This document shows positions 11,152-21,851 of a DNA stretch of 64,000 bases, piece after piece. The position numbers were made by a program, and so were the translations under genes. The stretch is taken from positions 19,564,568-19,628,567 of the forward strand of contig NC_049987.1 in the NCBI RefSeq assembly GCF_000003815.2, in the 5' to 3' direction. Numbering within the stretch: position 1 is the stretch's first letter; each line of letters opens with the position of its first letter. This stretch comes from Branchiostoma floridae. Its lineage: Eukaryota > Chordata > Leptocardii > Amphioxiformes > Branchiostomatidae. Below the pieces are notes generated by a model, which searched no databases, had not been told where the DNA came from, and saw only the letters and a list, made by a program, of their open reading frames with translations.

Positions 11152-12998
11152 GATGTGAGTATGGGTGTAGAACACAGCAAAGAACATAAGACAATACGCG
11201 TGGGAGAACCTTCCTGGGCTGGTGCGATTACACAAGTTACAGGACTGCCGGGCAAAGGTTACTGGAATAGTGCACTCGAATGAAAAAGGGGAGGATTATA
11301 AAGTATTTTTAACCTTTATCGTGAATATATCATGAATATACTGTAAAAGAATATCAATTTTATAAATATATTATATAATTTATATCTTATAATGTATATT
11401 TGTTGATGTATTGGATGATACAATGGTATATATTGCACGTATTGCATCCCTAGAACTGAATGGTATAAACAGAGTTGAAAGGTGAAAGAGCATTTTTGTT
11501 TGCAACGCAGAGATTGGCATGTTCTACCTGTTTTTCCTGAGATAGATGATGTAAACAGCTCTTTGGGGCCCAAACTTTCTGTGTGGATCACTTGCTAGGC
11601 AGTACGAGAGAGATAAAGAAGTAATAGAGCTCAAAACGCGGTAAGTAGACAAAAACATGCAGCTAAAAAACACTTTGGGGAGGGGGGCGTTTCGCCGGTA
11701 CGGTGCGGCCATGGCAGTGCCGTAGTATTTTGGTCGCAATGCTATTAGCTAAGTACGAAAGAACCAGCCATGGATGACAAACTACAGTAAAGTCTTCCGT
11801 CAAAAGAGCAGAGTGTTGTGCGACACCTTGGGTTTTCGGAAAACCCTGTCCAGTCCAGACAGGGAAATGGGGCGGAAAACCCTGTACAGTCTGAAAAGTG
11901 GGTCTGCATAGGGGTTCCTGGCAATGGTTAAAACTGTTACTTCAGACAGCACTTACACTAAACTAATACACATAACTATATAATCGGCATCATAATGAGT
12001 GACCCAAAGGTGCAATATGCATGCACACAAAGTCAGTTCTGTCAAATGCAAAGTACCCAATTAACACTTATCTCAAGGTAGGACATGAGGGGAGAGAATT
12101 ACACCCATTGTCTATCAAACAATGGATAGTGAGTGTCCGTCAATTTCGGGTTGTTAAATAGTGGCAATACATTACAAAGACAGGCTTTGAAAGGTTTTCT
12201 TTAAATGATAAGTGCACAGCACTCATTTTGAGAGCTGGTCTGTTTAAATCCTGGTTTAATAGAATGAATGACTGCGAAAGGTTTCAATATCAACACCACT
12301 TAAGTACACAATGTTATAACATTACATATATTTTACAATGCACTACAATAAAACCAAGATGGCATTTTTCAAACCATTTACAAGTTGTGAGCTATATAGA
12401 ACTATGTATCCTTTTGAAAATAATGTGTTGTATTTGCAAAATTATGCCGTAAGGCTAATAGCATGTTCAGTCTCAAAGACTTAAAGAGTAGAAGTTTTTT
12501 ATATGATGCACAGAAGTAGCAATGATGGATGATTTTTGTTATGTAATAATTTTTGTATGACATTGTGTCACACTTCAAGTTGATGTTATTTCTGTGCTTA
12601 GCCATATTAGAGATAAAAAAAATGTTGTTGTATACTATAAAATCATGTTGTTTCAAAACGATTGTATTGTCGAGATTAAACTAAGTTAATGATGCATAAG
12701 TGATTTTTTTCCGTTACAATTATGCTATATTCCCTATATAGGTCACCATGGCTGAACAGTGAACAAGACCGACTTGTGCCAAGCAGTGGAGTGGTTGCAA
12801 CATTTGCTGAACACTATATGTAGCATGTGTTGATGCTGCCCTTTGGCAAGACAGGAAAATGTAGAAAACTGGAAAATTAGGTGTCCATACTTGTGCAACA
12901 TGATTGTACAAGGAAACCAGTTCAAGTGACGGACTCAACTGGCAGCTGTGGACACTTGAGGGCATTTGATTTAAACCTAAGAAGTAAGTGTAACAGGC
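11152..12998. other. Intergenic region between spermine synthase and the DUSP gene
   Basis: This is a shared 5' region between divergently transcribed genes. I saw AT-rich sequence at 11300-11440, a direct repeat of cggaaaaccctgt at about 11837 and 11873, and no convincing coding exon. A ctatata word near 12735 could be a TATA-like element for the phosphatase, but this is weak. Untranslated exons of either gene may lie here. Confidence 0.5.
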
Positions 12999-13523
12999 AT
13001 GGCGTTATTTCGGGACATCGTGTCAATCACTGACCACCTCTACCTCAGCAGCGGTGCGGCCGCCTGTAACGAACCCAACATTCGCTCCCGAGGCATCAAA
13101 TGCATCATCAACGCAACTACAAACCTCCCTGACACCACCATACCCGATGTCGAACACGTGCGAGTGCCTGTCAACGACGTCCCACATTCGGAGCTGTCCG
13201 CACATTTCGACCCGGTTTGTGAGAAGATCGAAGCAGTCCGGAAACAGGGCGGCGGCACCCTTGTACACTGTGTAGGGGGGATCAGCAGGTCCTCGGCTCT
13301 CTGCCTTGCCTACCTGATGAAATGTAAGAAGATGACCCTGGAAGAAGCTCACAGCCACGTGAAGGCAAGAAGGCCTTTTATCCGACCAAACGTCGGGTTC
13401 TGGCGGCAGTTGATCCAGTATGAGAGAACCCTGTATGACAAGAACTCAGTGACGATCATAGAGTCTAATGTCGGACCCATCCCAAGTGTGTATGAAAAAG
13501 AAACACAAGGCATGCTGTGGTAG
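12999..13523 (+). CDS. Atypical dual-specificity phosphatase, DUSP14/18/21-like
   Basis: This single-exon gene encodes 174 residues, close to the usual DUSP14/18/21 length of 188-198. The family hydrolyses phosphotyrosine and phosphoserine/threonine on signalling proteins such as MAP kinases and TAB1. The signature loop HCVGGISRSS has nucleophile Cys91 and Arg97; Asp60 in VPVNDVPHSEL fits the general acid. YLSSGAAACN at the N-terminus, KARRPFIRPNVGFWRQLIQYE in the last helix and a terminal VYEKE are hallmarks of this intron-poor subgroup. There is no MAPK-binding CH2 domain. The ATG at 12999 is the first in frame. The canonical HCAAGVSRS loop is altered to VGGI, which preserves the required glycine. 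Which vertebrate paralogue is orthologous cannot be decided. Confidence 0.93.
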   Translation: MALFRDIVSITDHLYLSSGAAACNEPNIRSRGIKCIINATTNLPDTTIPDVEHVRVPVNDVPHSELSAHFDPVCEKIEAVRKQGGGTLVHCVGGISRSSALCLAYLMKCKKMTLEEAHSHVKARRPFIRPNVGFWRQLIQYERTLYDKNSVTIIESNVGPIPSVYEKETQGMLW

Positions 13524-13811
13524 TTCTTGTTGCTAGTTTCTAGTTTATCCCTTGAACTATTGTACCTGCCTCATAGTTTTAAGTGGTGCAGTACCGACCC
13601 AAACCCTAAAAAGGTATTATCTTTTTCTGACTGCTTATCTTTCCAGCTGATCTTTCTAACTAGATTGAACTAGATTTTATTTGTTGCACTGAATGTTGTC
13701 CGCTTTTGTCTCCTGGCTGAATGCTTCATGCCTCACTGTTGTATATACTTAGCTTGGTAATCAACTGTTATAAGTTGAAGGGGCTAGATCTACCATGTTG
13801 TCTTAAAATGA

Positions 13812-13817
13812 AATAAA
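13812..13817 (+). terminator. Candidate polyadenylation signal of the DUSP gene
   Basis: AATAAATAAAT occurs about 290 bp after the stop codon, a reasonable 3' UTR length for a compact gene. Confidence 0.45.
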
Positions 13818-13821
13818 TAAA

Positions 13822-15623
13822 TGCACGAAAGAACAAGAAATCACCTTGCATACGCTAATCTATGTGGGTGGATGGGTAGAACTCCCACTGGAGAGATACC
13901 AGGGGCCACCTGATGGTGTGGTAACCAGACCGCCTATTCACTTGCAGCATCTAACATCAATGAACATGTTAACAATACATTGATTCACTTAACTGCTCTA
14001 TAACATTGATTTAGTAATTTAAGTACTGAATGCCTATGTGTACAACATAGACTTGGTGGGATTTCCTTTAGCCAAGGCAAAGCTAGTCATTCTAAAATAC
14101 ATAACAAAAAGCTTGTTTTCAAGCGACCTGTAGCATCCAAAAACAAATTTGACTAGTGCGTCTTTTGTTTAAACCTTGTGTGATGGGAAGGCCAGTGGCA
14201 AAGCTTGGTGATTCTAAAGTGTATCCTCAAAAGCTAGTTTTTAAGCGACCTCTTTCTATGAAGAGTTTCAAAAACCACCTTCGTCAATCTTAGCTGTACA
14301 CTGACGGTCCCCATTTGAATTGCAGGAAAAAATCGTATTACCTTTGTATTACCTTTCCCTTAGCATGTAATGTATCCTTGTTAGAATTGGTTTGTTCCTA
14401 TAGGCGCTACTTATTGGCTGAGTAACGACCATTGGGAGCGGACCAAACCTACAAATGTTACAAGTGTTTATTCCAGGGTAACTTAATGCATGGATGAGTG
14501 GACAGCTCTGAAATACCATGAACATATCATGACATGTAATAGATAAAATCTTTAAAAAATTGTTTCTGAAAATATACCTTACTTAACTGTAAAATGATCC
14601 GAACAGAATATTTATCATAATGTCAACAAAAATTGACCGATAATTGACTCATTGTGCCCTGTGGTTATGATCTAAACCACTGTCCTTGAAAGCAAAGGTA
14701 GTGAGGTAACATGGGTTTAGCCACGCCCCTTAGTTCCTCATCAAGCAGGGACCCGGGCTTATTTTCTAGACTTTCGTGCTACTAGTTCTGGTGTAACGTC
14801 TTTGAACGGGGAGACGGAAAGCCTGGTTCTCAGGTTCGCATTGCAAAGTCCAGTGAGTTTGGTGGTGACGCCTGTTGCAGCCTGCCAAGCTTACCGTCGA
14901 CAGCTGGTCTAAACTGCTACAGGCTGACACCAGGTAAGTTGCTTTTGTTGTTTAATGCTGCTGTCAATCAGTATGGTAACAGCATTACGAGCAACGCACA
15001 CTAGATCTGACGTACCGCGGGGAAAGGAATCACTGGGGCTACACCCTCATTCCACCACTGCATTATTAAGTGGCGACCTTGCATGCTGTGACAGCACTGA
15101 GACCTAAATCTTGACAGTGAGACCGCATATATAAAACGACTTTCATAGTTAAAAACGAATCTTTTATCCCTTGTGTGCTTTGTTGCCCTTTTACTATTTG
15201 CATGACATTTCAGTTATAAAACCAAGGGTTACACGAGGTCGAGGCGGGATCAGGTCTTGTGTACATGCGTGACCATCAGAAAATGTTAATATCGCTGTTA
15301 CAATCCTTAGTTATGAACTTTATTTGATATGTACATATACTGTAAACGGATAGAAATTTGATATAATGTACGAGCAAAAAACATAAGACGGTACCAGTGA
15401 GAGGAGCCAAATAAACAAAGAAATCCTGTAAACTGGCAAATACTGCCAATAACAACATGGATGGAATGTTGGATCAGGTAAAACCGGTTCATACTGAAGT
15501 GTTTGCAAACTAATTGTTCTGTTGTGGCCCGGAAATCTTTCTGTACAAATGGTAGTATATCATATCTAAAGTTAAGTCTTATAATTATCTCCCAATGAAC
15601 CCTAGACATCAGTGACACCAGTC
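13822..15623. other. Intergenic region and probable 5' part of the cholinesterase gene
   Basis: No coding exon was recognised. A direct repeat is present (14071-14135 against 14190-14255: ggcaaagcttg..attctaaa..aagcgacct). A gacaccag|GTAAGT word at 14936 is a plausible donor of an untranslated cholinesterase exon, which would splice to a site upstream of 15624. The rest shows nothing I can name. Confidence 0.4.
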
Positions 15624-18600
15624 ATGATGTTTCACTATCTGGCTGCACTCCTCGTGGTACCCGGACTGTTCCACTTGCCGGAGGGGGAGGCAGCCGCTGA
15701 TGTCACAGCTCCGGCCGGACGGGTTACCGGACTGGAGCTGGACGTGCTCGGAGCAAAGGTTAAACTGTCGTTAAGCTATCCACGTCTTATTCTAACACAC
15801 GATAGCACAATACAAATATATGCAACGTTGTGTTCTTCATCATTCGTAAAGTGGAGAGAATAGTGCATTTCCTCAATGATGGAAAATGTCAAGAAAACTC
15901 ATGATCACTCATCTTTGATGGTTTTGCGTTTAAACTATCGTTCTATCGTGCAAGTAGAGAATGTTTCTAACTCTACTAAGACATATCTTTTTATTTCTAC
16001 ATTCAAAAGATTGAAAAATAACTACCTCTGTATACCTACAGATGTAGAAAACTTAACGGATTTCTCTACTCCTTTGTCATGTCAGTAAGAATAGTTTCAT
16101 AAGAATATGTTCACAGGTTAACGCGTTTCTGGTGATCCCGTTCGCCAAGCCGCCGGTCGGGCCGCTGCGGTTCAAACATGCGGAAACATTACCACCGTGC
16201 AGCGGGGTATACAACGCAACGAGGTGTATTCATGAGTTTATTCATCAGTGTTCATTATTCCATTTTTTTCTTTCAATAGAAATGTCATGATAACCATATA
16301 CACAAGTCGCAATATGTAGAATTACTTGCTACCTCATGATGATCTGGTCAAATGAATTCATTATTGCCCAAAACATTTTCGACATAGGCTTTGAATATGC
16401 CTAAAACTATTTCTNNNNNNNNNNNNNNNNNNNNNNNNNNNNNNNNNNNNNNNNNNNNNNNNNNNNNNNNNNNNNNNNNNNNNNNNNNNNNNNNNNNNNN
16501 NNNNNNNNNNNNNNGGACTAAGTAGAACGTGATGCCTACGAACAAATGGCAGAGTTTCTTCGTCGGCATCAGGGTCATACCTCCTCGTAATTTAGAGCTC
16601 GCTGACAACTCGGCCGAGCTAAATTCTTGATTTGTAAACGGGGCTTAATCACAACTACCTTCTAAGTGAAAGCTCCCCCTTTCTCAAATCTTATACATTC
16701 ATCAGAAAACCCCAGGCATGTAGACAAAACGTGAAAGTAGGCGAGTATCACCTGTGGGCGATCAACACCAGCACCAGTGAGGACTGTCTGTACCTGAGCG
16801 TGTGGCAGCCGTCCCCTGCACCCAGTGGGGCCGCTGTTATGGTCTGGATATACGGAGGGTCGTTCCAGACGTAGGTGTAGATGCCAATGCCCATGACTCA
16901 AGTATCGTTATACATATGAGTAGAGCTTGTTTATTTATTTATTTAGTCATTTTATAGACCAATGCGTTGTACTTCCAGTTTTTGTGTTAAAATGGAATTT
17001 CAAAAAATCTGGAAAAAAATCAGTGTCATTATACATATTGCTAACATTGAAAAGTAGAGCCTGTTCCTTTCTTTAGCTATTCATCTTGGAGACTGTTGGG
17101 TTGGTCCCTAAGTTGAAATAAAATTTCAATAAATTTTGATATCATTGTTAGGACGCTCAGAACAGCGTATAAATGTTAATTTCATATTCCCAGGGGAGCG
17201 TCCACAGCTCCCACATACGACGGGCGGTACCTCGCAGCCACGGAAGGGGTGATCGTGGTGGGGCTGAACTACCGGCTCAGCACGCTAGGGTTCCTGTACG
17301 CCGGGACGGAGGACGCGCCAGGCAACGCCGGCTTCACAGACCAGGTCCTGGCGCTGACGTGGGTCAAGAACAACATCGCGGCGTTTGGAGGCGACCCAGA
17401 AAAGGTAGCCTCCACCAGGCCTTCCCATGGGGGTACGGGGAGAGTAGAATTCGGCAAAAAATCGGCAAATTTGTTAGGGTCATTCCATGCTAAAGTTTAT
17501 CCCCTCCGGCCTGCTTAACTCTTCTGGTAGCAAAACTCCTTTTCTTATTACTCTTACTATAAAAATCAGCGTAGTCCGTCTGGTGGAGACTACAACAGAT
17601 GCACCCGTATCTTTATTAACTCCGTGTACGTGCTGTCGGTGTGTGTTTGCCTGTACATGTGTTGGATTCTGTCAGTTACTTAGTAGTTAGTTAGATACGC
17701 TGTCAGAAGAGTTACAGGAAGTTGAGTAGGAAGATACACTGCAAGCTCGGACTTTCCGAAGTAACAGGAAGTCACATGATATTGAAAGTTTTATCTGCAT
17801 TCCCTAAGCCCGGGACTGAGCTGTCTAAGGATCGAGGATGCATCTGTTTTACTTTTAGCCAAAGAGTTCAAATCTAAGATTATTGAGTTAGGACAAACGA
17901 ATATTCCTTCATCTCTAAGTTTGATTGATAATTATAACTTTCGCGTGGTGGGTGTTTCTTGTTCTTTTTTGCGTTGATTTTGGGTCCTTCAATTTTTGCA
18001 TAATATCTTTCTCTTGTATGTTCTTTGGACAGGTGACTCTGTTCGGCGAAAGCTCCGGTGGAACCAGCGTCGCTTTCCACTTGTTGTCTCCGGGTAGCAG
18101 GGACCTCTTCCACCGCGCGATCCTGCAGAGCGGGACAGCTCTCATAACCTGGGGACGAGACACCAAGGACACTGCGTACGAGAAGACCCTGAAGATAGCG
18201 AAAGCCGTGGGATGTCCGACAGACCAGGGCAAGGATAAGATGGTGGAATGCTTCCGAGGCAAGGACGGGCAACAACTTGTTAGTAGTTCAGTACTGGGAT
18301 ACACAAGTTTCTACCCCATCGAAGACGGTACTGTCATCCCAGAAAGCCCTTTCGTTTCTTATGAGAAGGGAGCCTTCAAGAAAGCAGATATCCTCATCGG
18401 ATCCAACGAAAACGAGGGGACCTACTTCCTCGTCGACTACCAGGCGCCCGGGTTCAGCGGCTCCACGGAAAGCCTGATCAGCAAGCAGCAGTATCTTGAA
18501 GGCATCCCGTACATGGTGGCCGAGATCAACGAGTTCGCCGTGACCGCTGCGGCGTTCCAGTACATGGACTGGGAGAACCTGAACAGCTCGACCATGTACC

Positions 18601-20233
18601 GCGACGCACTGGACTCTCTCTACTCGGACTTTTACTTCGTCTGTCCAGACGTCATGACTGGACGAGGCCATGTGAGGGAGGGGGCGACAGCCTACATGTA
18701 CAGGTTTGTTTATTGGAAGTGACAGGAATCGATGTAAAGCAGTTCCTTTAGTTAATATCCAGTGGCTAAGTCTCTTTATCTAAATCTATAGCTTGGGATC
18801 CCCGCTACAGGTCACTGTTGATCACCGTAACATGCACGCCACTGGACAGGGTTACAGTTCTCAAAACGACACATTATCTATTAGTTTATTGTACTTGTCT
18901 AAAAAAAAGCAAGAGGAATCTCCCAGGTACAATAAACTTGCATATACTGTACATGTTCATAGCGCCTGTCTTATCAGTAATGGCAAGTGGGATATTGCAT
19001 GTAGCTCATCTGTAAACTTGATCGACACCACTTTCGTTTCACTTTTTATCCCAAGGTTCGCCCACCGCGCCTCCATCTCGCCCTTCGCCCCCTGGATGGG
19101 AGTCATCCACGGGGAGGAGCTGCCGTTCGTGTTCGGGCTGCCACTGGACCCGGCTTACGGCTTCAACCAGACGGAGAGGAACCTGACTCGTAGGGTGATG
19201 CGGCACTGGGCAAACTTCGCCAGGACAGGGTGTGTGGCTGTAAAATCATACAACAGACCTTAGTTTGTTTACCTACGTACCTTCCAAAAGCAGAGATTGA
19301 TGGGAAAAATCGTGATATTTTCCTTATATGCCGTCTTTCGGGATAGCTGACAGAAAAGGACGGCATATATTTCCCTCATCAACCTCTGCTGTATGTTTAC
19401 TCACCTCTTGCACAGAAGTGCGTTTCTTCTGCAATAGGGCCAGCCTTGCATAACAAAACCTAGTCTTTAATTTCTATCATCACAAAAATTCAGACAAACC
19501 ACGTGGATCATATATTTCATGACTTTTTGGACTCGTTACCTTGAATACAAGTGATCGTGTATTTATATCATTGGTCTTCTTTGTGGCCTGTACTAAGTCA
19601 ATGAGAGCTAGCAAACATATGCGATGAAGGTCTCAATTCTTTCTTTTATCCATGAACTCAGAAACCCGAACAGTAACAACGAGACGACATGGTGGCCCTT
19701 CAGCGTGACGGACGGGCGGTACCTGGTTCTGGACACGGGGGAGCCCCGGATGGTGCCCGGGCCGAGCACGGAGAACTGCGCCTTCTGGGATACCTACGTC
19801 ACGCCCCTCATGAACCAAACGGGTGAGTGGGCTGCGTTTGCGTTTGTTAATGTGGGTTCACACGTGCGTATGTATTCAAGTCCGTACATTGTGCCCCTGG
19901 GAAGGCACAACCTTAAGTACATCCGTGTAATTGCAACGATTCGTTGAATGGAACGGCACGAGAAAAAAAAACGAGGAAAGTTTTTTTGTGTGTTAAATTG
20001 TCAATAACTGACAGGTGTGCTTTTTGTATAACATGAACTGTTTTAACCAACATGAAATACTCTAAATACCGTACACTTTTGTTACATTACGAATATCTCT
20101 TCTTGCAGACGCTTTGAAGAATGAACTGGAGACCTGTACCTCAGGAGCGCAAGGACAGCACCTTACAGGGAGATTTGAGGGGATTGTGGTATTTTGTAGC
20201 CTGATGTTCATCTTTATTCAGCTGCTGCGCTAG
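15624..20233 (+). CDS. Cholinesterase (acetylcholinesterase-type), GPI-anchored form
   Basis: Hydrolyses choline esters at the cell surface. Eight coding exons: 15624-15758, 16117-16223, 16706-16870, 17194-17404, 18033-18703, 19056-19229, 19662-19822, 20109-20233; all phases agree and give 582 residues. Residues 1-24 look like a signal peptide (MMFHYLAALLVVPGLF). The triad is Ser213 in FGESSGG, Glu334 in NENEGTYFLV and His448 in GVIHGEELPFVFG. Trp98 in LWAINTSTSEDCLYL corresponds to the choline-binding Trp86 of human acetylcholinesterase, which separates it from plain carboxylesterases. The last exon has a Cys (LETCTSG) and then a hydrophobic tail IVVFCSLMFIFIQLLR, the pattern of a GPI-anchored H-type tail. 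By alignment the two acyl-pocket Phe of vertebrate AChE (F295, F297) are Gly and Thr, implying a wide, butyrylcholinesterase-like pocket. The codon after the first ATG is also ATG. Several amphioxus cholinesterases are known; which one this is was not determined. Confidence 0.92.
16415..16514. other. Assembly gap (100 N)
   Basis: Unresolved bases lie inside the intron between cholinesterase exons 16117-16223 and 16706-16870. The flanking exons join in phase without needing extra residues. Confidence 1.
17406..17592. mobile_element. TA-flanked MITE, family A, copy 2, at a cholinesterase splice donor
   Basis: TA-GCCTCCACCAGGCCTTCCC opens the element and CTGGTGGAGAC-TA closes it, forming better-preserved inverted ends than copy 1. 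The left TA (17406-17407) is bases +2/+3 of the intron, so the exon GDPEK ends AAAG|GTAGCC with the donor formed partly by the MITE. The element fills the first 187 bp of a 628-bp intron. Confidence 0.85.
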
Positions 20234-20447
20234 AACCATATGTACATACTGTTTCTCTGGGTACTGGATAGGCCAATCTTGGGGATGGATACTAGGCAAA
20301 GTGCTTAATATTTGCTTTATTGGTGTTACAAAAATAGAATTATGTTCTTGTTGTAGGTGTGTAAGTATATTCAACATTTTAATCGGTTTTCAAAAATCCA
20401 ATCTCATGTTAAGTGGTCTTATTTCAGACTTAATAGATTGCATCATA

Positions 20448-21298
20448 CAGTAGAAGCCGCTTAATTGCACACCCAATTTGCCAGCGAATTTCGTGCAATT
20501 ATCCGGCGTGTGCGATAATGCGGAGTTGGTCATTTGGACCGCATCATCATGGATGGAGGGGCCGAGAGGTGGTATGGGAGGTAGTACAACGCACAGTTTA
20601 TTTACGTGTTACAGTAGTGCTGTACCTGTTGTGCACCGGACGTCATATATATGTCTTCACGAAACATCGTACTACAATGCACTTGAAATCGAAACTAAAA
20701 GTAAGTTACTGTATACATTATGTAGCTTTCTTATCACGAAACTAAAGCATTGCACCGCCGAAGGCGAGTGTTATGTCCATCTGTTATGTCCATCATCGAG
20801 TCGCTGTGTTATTTCCGACTGGCTGCCAAGAACATAAAACCACTGCATAAGTATTTCCCCGCGACCCTAATTACATAATTAGACAATGGGCAGATAGAAA
20901 ACATTTGTTATTGAATATATCATAGCATTGTCTGCCAAATCGTAATGCCGGCTTTGACGACCTTTAGCGGGCGGGCGTCTCTTCATGGTGCCGACCCCAC
21001 AATATCGCTTTCTTTTGATCCCAATAACAATTTCATACATGTTGCCAGTGTAGCGACTTTACAAAGGCCGTTATCGGTTTATTTGTTCCGTATCTGACGA
21101 TTTTTAGCACGCATTTTCGACGATTTGTCGACGATGTACATGTTTGACAAATTTTCGTGCAATTATCCGGCGTTGGTGATTTTTCTCGTGCAGATAAGCG
21201 AAGTCACAAACAATGGAGTGACGGTTTGGGATTTGGGGATTCCGTGCAATTACCCGAAGTGTGCGTTTATCCGAGGTGCAATTAACTGGCTTCCACTG
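20448..21298. mobile_element. Non-autonomous pogo/Tigger-like DNA transposon (851 bp)
   Basis: The ends CAGTAGAAGCCGCTTAATTG (left) and CAATTAACTGGCTTCCACTG (right) are inverted repeats of about 24 bp flanked by TA (20446-20447, 21299-21300). Subterminal gtgcaattatccggcg-type words recur (20491, 21154, 21244, 21275), as expected of transposase-binding repeats. CAG..CTG ends, a TA target and a GCTTAATT core recall pogo/Tigger elements. No transposase frame was found. Confidence 0.8.
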
Positions 21299-21474
21299 TA
21301 TATCATAGCTCTTGTTCAAAGTCATCAAATGTGCCGATAGTCATCGTGTCATTAAAGTTGTCCGTCTCCTCATCTTTAAAACTGTCAATGTTGATAGAGA
21401 CGCCCTGAAGACTGAATTGACGACTTCCACTCTAGGAGTATTTACGTACATGATAGGGATATTTCAGACAGGTA

Positions 21475-21667
21475 CTGTAAATGCATTTAATTTCGCGGTA
21501 GCGGGTAAAAGGACTTTTTGGCGGTGAATTTAAGTTCGCGGTAACGCCATAGACTGCAGTCTAATACAATAATAGAAAAAAGTTCGCGGTGGTTTTAAGT
21601 TTGCGGTGAAGTGGTTACCGCGAAAACCGCAAACATTAATCCACCGAGAACATTTCTGCATTTACAG
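21475..21667. mobile_element. Family-B MITE, intact copy (193 bp)
   Basis: The ends CTGTAAATGCA and TGCATTTACAG are an 11-bp perfect inverted repeat, flanked by TA on both sides. Subterminal ttcgcggt/accgcgaa words give further self-complementarity. It is the reference for the remnant at 9131-9194. Confidence 0.85.
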
Positions 21668-21814
21668 TATATGCTATTATGCACTATGGCCACCTTGCAG
21701 CTTGATAATATATGCATAATAAGCTGCTAACGGTGTTATCTAATGAATAATTCCTGTCCCAAACATCCAAATCTATTGTTGTATCTTTTACATTCTATCT
21801 TGTATGACGCCGTG

Positions 21815-21851
21815 TGACGTCACGATGACGTGAGCCCTTTCCTTGACGTCA
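21815..21851. promoter_or_regulatory. Cluster of CREB/ATF sites (CRE)
   Basis: TGACGTCA occurs at 21815-21822 and 21844-21851, with TGACGTGA at 21826-21833 between them: three sites in 37 bp. The full palindrome is expected by chance about once per 65 kb, so two copies 29 bp apart suggest a real enhancer or promoter. The nearest downstream plus-strand gene is the giant ORF at 25.1 kb, whose first exon is missing. Confidence 0.55.
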
